Assembly (NCBI GenBank): GCA_041675285.1
Contig: JBAYTZ010000008.1
Span: 113,069 to 177,068 of the forward strand
Direction: 5' to 3'
DNA length: 64,000 bases
Source: Candidatus Delongbacteria bacterium
GTDB lineage: Bacteria; CAIWAD01
Made by a program: the position numbers and the translations under genes. Numbering within the stretch: position 1 is the first letter of the stretch; each line of letters opens with the position of its first letter. The notes beneath the pieces were generated by a model. The model did no database searches and had not been told where the DNA came from. It saw only the letters and a list, made by a program, of their open reading frames with translations. Positions 36,611-44,520 of the stretch are shown here, in pieces.

Positions 36611-37839
36611 TCGGGCTCCGAGCGCAGCGGCCCCGCCGGCGGGAGCGTGGAATCCACCCGGCCCGCCGCATCCAGGCGCAGCAACAGCGCGTCGGCGTCG
36701 ACGGCGCGGTCCACGCGCGCCAGGCCCGCCAGCACGTAGCCGTCAGGCAGCGCCAGCAGCGCCTTGCCCATGCCGTAGTCCAGGTAGTCCAGGTTGCGCT
36801 CCCAGCGCGGGGTGAAGCCGGCGCCCCGGGCCTGCACGTGCACGCCGATGCGTGACGGCTGGGTGGACAGGGGATCGCCAGCGCTGTAGCCTCCCTGCAC
36901 GAGCAGCGAGTCGTTTGCGCAGAGGGCCGTGATCAGCTCGAAGCGCCGGGTGGGCACGCGCAGCGAGTCCAGCGGCTGGCCCGCGGAGCTGAGGCGCAGC
37001 AGGAATTGGTTGTAGACGGGAATGTTCTCCAGGAAGAAGTGGTCGCTGCTGCCGCCTCCGCAGCTGACCACGCCGTTGTGGACGGCCACGGCCCGGAAGA
37101 TGTCGTCGCGCGTGCCGCTGAAGGCCTGCCAGAGCGGTTCGCCAGTTTCATCCACGGCCACGCACCAGGCGCTGCGCGGCCCCGTGCCGGCGGAGCGGTA
37201 GTTGCCCACGGCCACGTAGCTCGAGTCCGAGAGGCGGGCCAGACCGTCGAAGCGCGTGCTGTCCGTCGAACTGTAGCTCCGCGTCCAGCGCCAGCGGCCT
37301 TCCAGGTCCAGTAGGCCCAGCCAGGCGTGGCCCGCGCCGCTCCGCTCGCAGCCCGCCAGCAGCACGCCGTCTTCCAGGGCCAAGGCCGCCTGCAATTCCA
37401 CCTGCTCCAGCTCCAGGCTCCAGCGCAGCTCGCCCGTGGGGGAGAAGACGTGCACCAGACCCGTCAGGCGCTTGGCTCGCGAGCGGCCTTTGTCCTCTTT
37501 CTTGCTGCCTGGATACCCGCAGCCCGCCACCAGCAGGCCCTCCGCCCCCAGCGGCGCCAGGGCGTAGCCTTCTTCATTGCCTTTGGGCGTACCCAGCCGC
37601 CGCTGCCAGAGTTCGCGGCCCGTGGAATCCACCTGGACGACCCACAAGTCACCGCGCTGATCGCCCGGGGCGCAGGTTCGGCCCGTGAAGGTGAGGCGGC
37701 CGTCCGGCCCGGCCCAGAGGGCGTTGGCGCGCTGGTCGCCCGGGCCGCCGTACGTGCGCACCCAGCCCTGGGCCGCGGCCCAGGGCGCCAGGATCAGCAA
37801 GAGGAGCAGTCCCAACTGGAACCGAGCTATCGGCCGCAT
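36607..37839 (-). CDS. Secreted beta-propeller-like protein
   Basis: 410 residues with a signal peptide (RFQLGLLLLLILAPWAAA); AGGAGA lies before the ATG at 37839. Repeated blades follow the pattern of WVRTYGGPGDQRANALWAGPDGRLTFTG, LWVVQVDSTGRELWQRRLGTPKGNEEG and WCVAVDETGEPLWQAFSGTRDDIFRAVAVHNG, the W-x-x-x-GGxxxDxA type propeller found in many exported FCB proteins. There is no C-terminal sorting domain, so it probably stays in the periplasm or binds an operon partner. It lies between the small membrane protein (14-base gap) and the lipoprotein (4-base overlap). Confidence 0.82.
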   Translation of the reverse strand: MRPIARFQLGLLLLLILAPWAAAQGWVRTYGGPGDQRANALWAGPDGRLTFTGRTCAPGDQRGDLWVVQVDSTGRELWQRRLGTPKGNEEGYALAPLGAEGLLVAGCGYPGSKKEDKGRSRAKRLTGLVHVFSPTGELRWSLELEQVELQAALALEDGVLLAGCERSGAGHAWLGLLDLEGRWRWTRSYSSTDSTRFDGLARLSDSSYVAVGNYRSAGTGPRSAWCVAVDETGEPLWQAFSGTRDDIFRAVAVHNGVVSCGGGSSDHFFLENIPVYNQFLLRLSSAGQPLDSLRVPTRRFELITALCANDSLLVQGGYSAGDPLSTQPSRIGVHVQARGAGFTPRWERNLDYLDYGMGKALLALPDGYVLAGLARVDRAVDADALLLRLDAAGRVDSTLPPAGPLRSEPE

Positions 37840-37853
37840 GCGCCGTCTCCTGA

Positions 37854-38213
37854 TCAGGATTTCGTCGAGGAGTCGTCCGGCCGGCAGCCCGCGCCGCAGG
37901 CCAGACACCCCACGCCAAGAGCCGCCAGCGCCAGCACGCCGCCGGCCAGCCAGCCGATGCGCCAGACCGTGAGCGCCGCCAACACCAGCAGCAGCCCGCC
38001 GCGCACGTAGCTGCCCAGCACCGGCCCACCCGCCCGGTTGCAGGCCCGCGCGGAGAAGACCACCAGGCCGCCCACCAGCAGACAGACGCCCACGCCCCAC
38101 CACGCGGGCTGCTCGCCCACGGCGCAGCTCCATTCCGTCCACGCCAGATAGGCCAGCCAGAGGCCGAAGCCGGAGAGGAAGGTGGCGGCGGGGAGGAAGA
38201 ACTTGTTGGTCAT
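37854..38213 (-). CDS. Small membrane protein, three or four predicted helices
   Basis: 119 residues from ATG 38213 (CGGAG eight bases upstream); an ATG six codons upstream has no ribosome site. Hydrophobic segments: FFLPAATFLSGFGLWLAYLAW, WWGVGVCLLVGGLVVFSA, VRGGLLLVLAALTVWRIG and LAGGVLALAALGVGCLACGAGC. Seven cysteines, several clustered near the C-terminus. No family recognised. It leads the five-gene envelope operon running to 31900. Confidence 0.72.
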   Translation of the reverse strand: MTNKFFLPAATFLSGFGLWLAYLAWTEWSCAVGEQPAWWGVGVCLLVGGLVVFSARACNRAGGPVLGSYVRGGLLLVLAALTVWRIGWLAGGVLALAALGVGCLACGAGCRPDDSSTKS

Positions 38214-38279
38214 GGGGAACTCCGATTTCATTCAGGGGAAGGTGGGGCGCATTGGTCATCTCACGCCTTCTTTCTTTGT

Positions 38280-38308
38280 TTCTTAAAGGCTTCGTAATTA
38301 ATTGTCAA
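38280..38308 (-). promoter_or_regulatory. Possible sigma-70-like promoter of the five-gene envelope operon
   Basis: On the minus strand TTGACA (38303-38308) is a perfect -35 box, and TAAGAA (38280-38285) lies 17 bases downstream as a weak -10 box (3 of 6). It is about 70 bases before the start codon at 38213, inside AT-rich DNA where chance matches are more frequent. Confidence 0.35.
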
Positions 38309-38342
38309 ATAATCCCCAGGCTTGGATGAATTACTGAGTTTA

Positions 38343-38888
38343 TCATTGTTTCAAGAACCCGTGATCAGAAAGATGTTCTTTGAATAGGTCGAAATCGATA
38401 AAATCGTCGCAATCTTCAAAAGGACACCGTATCAAACTATGAAAACCATTCATATGTGAGTCAATATCATCTTTTGAAAAGATGGATCCACAGTTTTCAA
38501 TTAGGCAGATCACTGCATCATGAGAATGAAAAAGGTGTGCATGTAGCTTTCTTGACTCAACTTCCCTTCCACAATTGGGCACTGGGCACTTACAAAACTC
38601 CGGTTCTTTAGTTAGTTCAGTTCTTACCTGATCCGTTGAATCGTATTCTTTAATCAATCTTGATTTCAGTATTTCGAAACATTTGAAACATGAAACAAAA
38701 TGAATGTCATCGGTTATCTCTAAAGATATCGTATCATGCGAAATGTTTGGCGGCATATATTTTCCGCAAATAGAAGTATATAAATAGTATGAAATATGCC
38801 ACTCAGTGTAACAAGGGATTAAGGATGACGCAAATCTTCTTGTTCGCCAACGGACTACGTAAGGAGGATTAAATGACTCAAGTTCCAT
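38343..38888 (-). CDS. Protein with three tandem C2H2-type zinc fingers
   Basis: 181 residues, in DNA much richer in A+T than its surroundings. Three adjacent C-x4-C-x11-H-x3-4-H units are visible: C101/C106/H118/H123, C128/C133/H145/H150 and C155/C160/H172/H176. A further pair, C67-x2-C70, lies upstream. Spacing is constant and linkers are short, so this is a genuine tandem array, not chance cysteines. Classical C2H2 fingers bind nucleic acid or protein and are rare in bacteria. AGAGG sits about 11 bases before the ATG at 38888. Base composition and family point to acquisition from outside. No function can be assigned. Confidence 0.72.
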   Translation of the reverse strand: MELESFNPPYVVRWRTRRFASSLIPCYTEWHISYYLYTSICGKYMPPNISHDTISLEITDDIHFVSCFKCFEILKSRLIKEYDSTDQVRTELTKEPEFCKCPVPNCGREVESRKLHAHLFHSHDAVICLIENCGSIFSKDDIDSHMNGFHSLIRCPFEDCDDFIDFDLFKEHLSDHGFLKQ

Positions 38889-39016
38889 CTGTTAAAGCCT
38901 CTATTCTGAGAGTCTCATTCCTGAGTCAAACGCTTGCTTCTGCCGGAGCACGATTGGCGTGACGCTTGTCATTATCTACCCATGTTTCCATCCATGATGA
39001 TTGATCGATAAATGAC

Positions 39017-39310
39017 TCACTTTAGTACAAGGAAAAGTGTAACGATAGCACTTAGAAATGACACTGCAGCCAGGGCAAAAGCGATCTTCGTGTAGGTTGA
39101 CAACACGTGCAGGGCGGAAGTCAAGGAGTTGATTTGCAGCGCCATATTCTCAATTAATTGAGCTTGCTGCGCTTCTCGTTCTTCAATGACGGAAACCCGC
39201 TTTTCAATGGGTGAATCCGCTGGAGGTTTAGACCATGCTTTCTTTAGATCGCCGGCGGCGGACAACATGCCAAGGGCTGCCATCATGAGAGGAACGAACG
39301 GGATGGCCAT
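39017..39310 (-). CDS. Small coiled-coil membrane protein
   Basis: 97 residues from ATG 39310, with GGGAGAA eight bases upstream; the ATG at 39334 would place that site inside the gene. An N-terminal hydrophobic segment (MAIPFVPLMMAALGMLSAAG) is followed by a charged coiled coil (SPIEKRVSVIEEREAQQAQLIENMALQINSL) and a C-terminal membrane helix (IAFALAAVSFLSAIVTLFLVLK). The layout resembles small phage- or plasmid-borne membrane proteins, but no family was recognised. It sits in the same AT-rich stretch as the zinc-finger gene. Confidence 0.6.
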   Translation of the reverse strand: MAIPFVPLMMAALGMLSAAGDLKKAWSKPPADSPIEKRVSVIEEREAQQAQLIENMALQINSLTSALHVLSTYTKIAFALAAVSFLSAIVTLFLVLK

Positions 39311-39401
39311 AATTGTTCTCCCAAAAGTCTGCAAACGTAGGCTACAAATCTCAAAATTGGCTGCAAACTCACGTTAGTCAACAAAATAAGCTGGGCTATA
39401 T

Positions 39402-41435
39402 CTAGCGCAGCAGTAACCCCTTGACCGTGCTGGATTCGCCCTGCGCGTCTATCAACTGCAACACATACAGGCCGGAAGCAGCATTGCGCCCTGCCGAATT
39501 CCGCCCGTCCCAGCGTACCTCGTGCCTACCTGGCGCAAACTCGCCCAATTCCCGCCGCAACACCAACCGGCCACTGACATCGAAGACCTTAAGAGTCAAG
39601 GGCCCGGCCGTGTGCTTCGTGAAGGAGAGCCATGCGCTGGGGTTGAAGGGGTTGGGCGTCAGTCCGTTGATCTCGAGGCTCGAAGCATGGGCGCCTCCGG
39701 CATGGGGTTTATCAACGACCAAGTCGGGTCGCTTGATACCCAAACTGTGAAACCAGCCTGTCGCGAGCGCCACGAAGTCTGCGTTAGGGGCGGGAACATC
39801 ACACTGGCCATACTCATTGTCGCCCCACGCGATGATGGAACCGTCGGCATGAAGACCCAGACTGTGATTACTGCCCGCCACAAGTGCCACAAAGCCTATG
39901 TTGGGGGCGGGGACATCACATTGGCCATGTCCATTGTCACCCCACGCGACGATGGAACCGTCGGAGTGAAGGCCCAGACTGTGATTACTGCCCGCCGCAA
40001 GTGCCACGAAGTCCACATTGGGGGCGGGGACGTTGCATTGTCCACTACCATTTTCACCCCAGGCAACGAGGGTGCCGTCGGCCTTGAAGCCCAGACTGTG
40101 GTTGTCGCCAGCCGCAAGTGCCAAAAAATCTGTGTTGGGATCTGGGACTTCACATTGGCCATGTCCATTGTCACCCCACGCGATGATGGAACCGTCCGTC
40201 GTGAGGCCTAGACTGTGCAGGCCGCCCGCCGCGAGGGCAACGAAGTCCGCGTTTGGTGTGGGGACGTCGCATTGGCCTTCGCTATTCCTGCCCCAAGCCA
40301 CGATAGCTCCGTCGGCCTTGAGGCCCAGTCTGTGATAACTGCCTGCTGCGAGAGCCACGAAATCTTCATTGGGGGCGGGGACGTCGCTCAGGTCAGCGCC
40401 ACTTTTGCCCCAAATCAGGATGGAGCTGTCGGCCTTAAGGCCCATACTGTGCCATCCGAATGCAGCCAGCGCCACGAAGTCCGCGTTTTGGGCGGGGACG
40501 ATGCATTGACCATAGTCGTTATTACCCCAGGCCATAAAAGTGCCATCAGCTTTCAGTCCCAGACTGTGATAAATGCCTGCAGCGAGGGCCGCGAAGTCTG
40601 TGTTGGGTTCGGGGACTTCACATTGGCCATACCCATTATCGCCCCAGGCAATGATGGAGCCGTCAGCTTTCAAGCCCAGATTTTGATGGAGGCCTGTCAG
40701 TAGGGCAACAAAACCCTCATTGGGGGCTGGGACGTTGCATTGGCCATAGCTGTTTCCACCCCAAGCCACGATGGAGCCGTCGGCCTTGAGACCAAGGCTA
40801 TGACGACCGCCCGCCGCAAGGGCCACGAAGTCCGTGTTGGGAGCAGGTACGTCGCATTGACCATCACCGTTTTCACCCCAGGCGACTATGGAGCCGTCGG
40901 CCTTGAGACCCAAACTGTGAAGCACTCCCCCCGCAAGTGCCACGAAGTCCGTGTTGGGGGATGGCACGTCGCATGCGCCAAATTCATTCAATCCCCAGGC
41001 CAAAATGGAGCCGTTGGCCTTCAGTCCCAGACTGTGATAAGTGCCTGCTGAGAGTGCCACGAAATCCGCGTTGGGGGAGGGGACGTTGCATGCGCGGTAC
41101 TCATTCGATCCCCAGGCGATAATGGAGCCGTTGGCCTTCAGGCCCAGACTGTGATAAAGACCTGCTGCAAGTGCCTCGAAATCCGCGTTGGGAGTGGGAA
41201 TGTTGCACTGACCTTTGTCGTTTCTACCCCAGCCCACGATGGAGCCGTCAGCCTTGAGGCCCAGATTGTGCGATCCACCGGCTACAATGGTCAAGAGTCC
41301 TTCCAGCGCGTCCGGCTCTACAACGACACTATAACCCCAGCCAATGATGGAGCCCGACTCTTGTGCCTGACCAGGCATTGCACTAAGAAGCGTGCATAAG
41401 CACAACGGAAAGAGTGCAAGTCTGGACAACCTCAT
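39402..41435 (-). CDS. Secreted RCC1-repeat protein with T9SS-type sorting domain
   Basis: 677 residues; ATG 41435 has AAGG in place, signal peptide LALFPLCLCTLLSAMPGQA. Thirteen complete repeats of 39 residues plus a partial one run from about residue 45 to 580. The unit is DFVALAAGxxHSLGLKADGS then IVAWGxNxxGQCDVPAPN, which is the RCC1/BNR-like seven-blade motif and predicts one or two beta propellers. A sorting domain follows (LTPNPFNPSAWLSF to TVKGLLLR). Codon use is less GC-rich than in the giant surface genes, and the repeats are so alike at DNA level that copy number probably varies. An exported binding scaffold is likely; ligand unknown. Confidence 0.92.
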   Translation of the reverse strand: MRLSRLALFPLCLCTLLSAMPGQAQESGSIIGWGYSVVVEPDALEGLLTIVAGGSHNLGLKADGSIVGWGRNDKGQCNIPTPNADFEALAAGLYHSLGLKANGSIIAWGSNEYRACNVPSPNADFVALSAGTYHSLGLKANGSILAWGLNEFGACDVPSPNTDFVALAGGVLHSLGLKADGSIVAWGENGDGQCDVPAPNTDFVALAAGGRHSLGLKADGSIVAWGGNSYGQCNVPAPNEGFVALLTGLHQNLGLKADGSIIAWGDNGYGQCEVPEPNTDFAALAAGIYHSLGLKADGTFMAWGNNDYGQCIVPAQNADFVALAAFGWHSMGLKADSSILIWGKSGADLSDVPAPNEDFVALAAGSYHRLGLKADGAIVAWGRNSEGQCDVPTPNADFVALAAGGLHSLGLTTDGSIIAWGDNGHGQCEVPDPNTDFLALAAGDNHSLGFKADGTLVAWGENGSGQCNVPAPNVDFVALAAGSNHSLGLHSDGSIVAWGDNGHGQCDVPAPNIGFVALVAGSNHSLGLHADGSIIAWGDNEYGQCDVPAPNADFVALATGWFHSLGIKRPDLVVDKPHAGGAHASSLEINGLTPNPFNPSAWLSFTKHTAGPLTLKVFDVSGRLVLRRELGEFAPGRHEVRWDGRNSAGRNAASGLYVLQLIDAQGESSTVKGLLLR

Positions 41436-41893
41436 GTTCACCCTTAATCCTTGGCTTCTCAGTCAAGCCGGTTGATAGGGAGTTCGGTTAACGGTGGCTT
41501 CAGCCGCGACGCGCCTAGCGCGGCGCTTGCCTTCCCCGAACCCAAGCAGTGATTGGCGGGCCGCCCATCCAATAGCCGGAAGGCGTTGAGGATAGGATCC
41601 TGCCCTATCCCTGAGCCTGCAACTGATTGGATGACATCCGCCGAGCCCCAACAGTGAGAAGGCCGGTACTTGGGCACCGATGGATTTCTAGGGCGCCAAG
41701 AACACCCGCTCTTGCCGGATCGACAACGCCGATTCGTGACCCTCGATAGGTGTTTGGTGCAGGTCCCTAGACGGGTTCGACCTGCGCCCAATTGTAAAAC
41801 CAAGTCGGGATTCGCTCAATGCCTTCACATCAAAGAACCGAAAAGAACTCGGAAGAAATCTCTACGCTTCCTTGACTCTGGAGACCTCATAAG
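41436..41893. other. Intergenic region (458 bp), no gene supported
   Basis: It contains the upstream region of the RCC1 gene and several G/C-rich imperfect dyads near 41505-41530 (CGACGCGCC...GGCGC). Short frames on both strands have no ribosome site or credible protein features. The base composition drops from the left side to the right side as the AT-rich segment begins. Confidence 0.5.
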
Positions 41894-43647
41894 TGTTAGA
41901 CACAAACACTGAACCCTCAACACTCTACTTCGCGACGAACAAGTTGAAACGTGCGTCTTGTTTGATGTTGGAGTTTATCGTTAGGTTCTTTGCCCATAAT
42001 AAGAAAGATGAACGCCGCAATATCCTATTTGAATCAAACCAGTATTATCGTCAAGATCAAAGTAAATTTGGAGGCAATTGCTACGGTCACCTCCACCTAG
42101 CGTTAGGTGTCGGAGCATTTGTTTACGAAGCCCTTTATTCTTGAATTGTCTTTCGTCACCGTACATATTTAAGGTGTTTTGGCTCTCGGTTGGTGCGTAT
42201 TTGATTCCTCTTGATTCAAAAAACTGCTCCCAAGGTCCAACAGATTGTCCGCCCTTCTTTGCAACTGCGCATGCAACAGCCAATTGGTTCATTGCATCTA
42301 AGGCTTCAAACACTTCATCTGGGCGGCAAAAATTTGATTTTTCAGCTGATTCAATTGCTGATTGCCAAATTTCAAGTGTTCCTAGCCACTGTTTCTCGGC
42401 CTTATGAAGTGCGTCTGCAACAGATGTAACCTGCTGCGTGGCTTGTTGCCCTTCTTCTGCAACTACAGTGTCACCCCGGTACTCCCATATGGCAGCAAGG
42501 TTCAATTTTAGTTGAGCAATCTCTTCCTCAAGCTCCGCTGCACGGAATTGGGCTGCATCTCTCTCAGCTCTGAGTTTGTCTGCTGCACCCCAGCTTTTCA
42601 ATAGCTCCTCTTCCAACGTTGCTGTGCTGAGCTGATGTTCTGCAACTTGATTTCGAAGGGCAGCATCTTGATCAACTCGTTTCAGGTCCAGATCCTGCCG
42701 CACTCGCTTTGTGAGGTGTCCCTCTGAAAACCGAAGTGCAGCGATGCCTGAGAAAACTCGAAACAGATGCTCATCTATTGCTTCACCTCTGTTAGCATGG
42801 TATTCAAGTTTTTCCGATAAGAAGAGCGGATGGTTCATTGGGTCAGCACTACGCGTGAACCCCGGCCAATAAACCCGAATTGCCCCGTTAAAGCAAGATA
42901 AAGCACGACCAAGTTCACCAGTTAATTCAAAAGACGCTCGTTTATCTATAATAAAAACATTAGCAAGTCCTAATACGCGTCTTAAAATGAGTTCAGGCTC
43001 TACTGCGGGTTCCTCGCTCCAAGCATCACGCGATAGGAGAATTAATGGAAGATATCTCTTTATTGACAACAAGTCTTGGATAAATTGATCAAGGGTGTCA
43101 ATAGTCACTCGTCCGACATGTGTTTGGATTTGGGACTCGCCAACCATGCATGGATATTGTTGCATGATAGCGGTAAGTGGTTTGGGTCTTCCAACAATGT
43201 AACGTTTGGTTGGTCGTATACGAAATTCTCGCGATCCGAGCCTAACTACGCAAGAACTCTCGATTCTGTCATTCTCTCTCGCCACGATCCATGATGTGCT
43301 CCAATTGACGCTGGGATCCTCACCATCAGGATGAATCCAGTCGAGTGTCAACATACCTCCTACAGAACCATCTTGTTGTTCCGCGCGCACTTCGTGTCCA
43401 GACATTGGCTCCAGAGCGGTTCCACCAAACAGTACGGACACATCAGTGTGCCAGGCGTGATGGTATTTCCCTTCAACCCAAGAGACAAGTGCCGAAGAGA
43501 TGCTCTCTTGTGTAATCGTTGCTTCGTCAACTGACGAGCATTGAATCTGAAATTGGGCAGCATATACTGTTCGCAACTCGAGTCCTCCAAAACCTCTTAT
43601 GACGAGCGGTTATGATTCTCCCAATGCATATGGCATTGTGTCTAACA
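41894..43647. mobile_element. AT-rich segment bounded by 12-bp inverted repeats TGTTAGACACAA
   Basis: TGTTAGACACAA at 41894-41905 and its exact reverse complement at 43636-43647 bracket a 1754-bp low-GC segment that contains a single gene. No flanking target duplication could be seen and there is no transposase inside. The ends read GTTAGAC, which also fits the GTTRRRY core of integron attC sites, and the gene's stop codon lies in ACCTAAC (RYYYAAC). It may be a non-autonomous element or a cassette; either way an insertion is suggested, not proven. Confidence 0.4.
41981..43576 (-). CDS. Unknown protein with central coiled coil and conserved C-terminal module
   Basis: 531 residues, AT-rich. 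The start is taken as TTG 43576 because GGAGG lies eight bases upstream; no ATG is available nearby. Residues 1-300 form a mixed alpha/beta region (VYWPGFTRSADPMNHPLFLSE; LLSRDAWSEEP). About 305-370 is a heptad-rich coiled coil (EEELLKSWGAADKLRAERDAAQFRAAELEEEIAQLK). The C-terminus (about 455-531) is a compact basic, beta-rich module: YGDERQFKNKGLRKQMLRHL, then NCLQIYFDLDDNTGLIQIGYCGVHLSYYGQRT. That end resembles small RelE-like or similar accessory domains, which is only an impression. Composition, isolation and flanking inverted repeats suggest transfer; a defence or toxin role is possible but unproven. Confidence 0.75.
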   Translation of the reverse strand: MRTVYAAQFQIQCSSVDEATITQESISSALVSWVEGKYHHAWHTDVSVLFGGTALEPMSGHEVRAEQQDGSVGGMLTLDWIHPDGEDPSVNWSTSWIVARENDRIESSCVVRLGSREFRIRPTKRYIVGRPKPLTAIMQQYPCMVGESQIQTHVGRVTIDTLDQFIQDLLSIKRYLPLILLSRDAWSEEPAVEPELILRRVLGLANVFIIDKRASFELTGELGRALSCFNGAIRVYWPGFTRSADPMNHPLFLSEKLEYHANRGEAIDEHLFRVFSGIAALRFSEGHLTKRVRQDLDLKRVDQDAALRNQVAEHQLSTATLEEELLKSWGAADKLRAERDAAQFRAAELEEEIAQLKLNLAAIWEYRGDTVVAEEGQQATQQVTSVADALHKAEKQWLGTLEIWQSAIESAEKSNFCRPDEVFEALDAMNQLAVACAVAKKGGQSVGPWEQFFESRGIKYAPTESQNTLNMYGDERQFKNKGLRKQMLRHLTLGGGDRSNCLQIYFDLDDNTGLIQIGYCGVHLSYYGQRT

Positions 43648-43688
43648 TCCAATCAGGCCGCGCCACCTTCCCGCGCAATCTCCCTTTC

Positions 43689-44186
43689 TCAAGGGATCAA
43701 GATATCCCCCGCGCAATCCAGTTCCGGGCAGCTCCAGGCGCAGCGATAGATCCCGGCGGGGACGCGGACGCCGAACTCGTCTTTCAGGGACCAGATGACT
43801 TCGTGGGCGCCTTGCTCCACCAGGCCGTCCACCAGCGTGACCACCGTGTCGCAGGTGGTGGCGATGAGGCACAGGTGGACCTGGCCGGTCTGGGCCAGGG
43901 AGAAGAGGATGTGGACCGAATCCGCCTCCACCGGGTTGGGCCAGGCCGGGGCCAGGCCGTTGCTGCCGGGGGGCAGCTGCGCGTCCCGGAGCGGCGTCTG
44001 CAGCGTGTCCACGCACCAGTCCTGATCGCCGGTGGCCGTGAACAGCACGGTTCCGCTGGAGTCCGTGTACGCCAGGCCGCGGAAGTCGCAGGCGGGGTCG
44101 TCTTCGTGCTCGATGCAGCTGGTGGAGAAGGTCAGGGCCGTGAGCAGCAAGGCCAAGGCGCTGAGGCGACGGACAAGGTGCGGCAT
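43689..44186 (-). CDS. Lipoprotein with a FlgD-Ig-like domain
   Basis: 165 residues. Lipobox TFSTSC with Cys24; GGAG lies eight bases before the ATG. After a short linker (IEHEDDPACDFRGLAYTDSSGTVLFTATGDQDWC) comes a domain whose order matches the sorting-domain fold: GLAPAWPNPVEADSVHILFSLAQTGQVHLCLI then GLVEQGAHEVIWSLKDEFGVRVPAGIYRCAW. The terminal KxLL-type tail is missing, so the Ig fold is probably kept as a structural domain on an outer-membrane lipoprotein. Six cysteines suggest disulfides. Function unknown. Confidence 0.82.
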   Translation of the reverse strand: MPHLVRRLSALALLLTALTFSTSCIEHEDDPACDFRGLAYTDSSGTVLFTATGDQDWCVDTLQTPLRDAQLPPGSNGLAPAWPNPVEADSVHILFSLAQTGQVHLCLIATTCDTVVTLVDGLVEQGAHEVIWSLKDEFGVRVPAGIYRCAWSCPELDCAGDILIP

Positions 44187-44436
44187 GCGGGGCTCCAGAA
44201 CTTGTTGGGTGGCCGGGACGAAAGGCCGTGAATCAACCCGTAGCGGAGCGTGGGGGGGAGCGTTCCGCGACTAGACAGGTCCTTTGTGTGAACCAGTAAG
44301 CCGCTTTGGCAGGACGAATTCGCGCCAACGGCCCATTCGGGACTCAAGAGAGCAATCCCCGCTGGCTGGCGCAAGGACTTTCTCTGATTCTGTCAGCTTT
44401 GCGGACGGCGATAAAGCTACGTCACGCCATTCCGCG

Positions 44437-44463
44437 CTGTGCCTCTGGGTCTCTGTGGTGAAG
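44437..44463 (-). repeat. CACAGAG-family repeat
   Basis: Reads CTGTGCCTCTGGGTCTCTGT on the plus strand followed by GGTGAAG, i.e. ACCACAGAGACCCAGAGGCA on the minus strand. It has the same orientation as the copy at 44994-45022. Confidence 0.75.
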
Positions 44464-44485
44464 ACTCCTCCTGCCTACCCATGGG

Positions 44486-44505
44486 ATCCCAGCTTTCGCT
44501 GGGAT
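44486..44505. repeat. REP-like hairpin ATCCCAGC-TTTC-GCTGGGAT
   Basis: A perfect 8-bp stem with a 4-nt loop followed by GACAG. Palindromes with the same wording (GTCATCCCAGCGAAAGCTGG) are scattered through many unrelated bacterial genomes, so this is a known type of dispersed extragenic palindrome. Confidence 0.75.
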
Positions 44506-44520
44506 GACAGGCCCTGTGCC

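Noticed and set aside
39402..41435. CRISPR-like array
   Set aside because: The regular 117-bp period is a coding repeat (RCC1 units) with no spacer structure. No CRISPR array or cas gene was found in the window.
41459..41803. 114-codon frame upstream of the RCC1 gene
   Set aside because: No ribosome site, odd composition, no protein features; likely the RCC1 upstream region.
41894..43647. Integron cassette with attC sites
   Set aside because: GTTRRRY and RYYYAAC words occur at the ends and at the gene stop, but no full attC secondary structure with paired inner boxes could be assembled and no integrase is present. Kept only as an alternative for the inserted segment.
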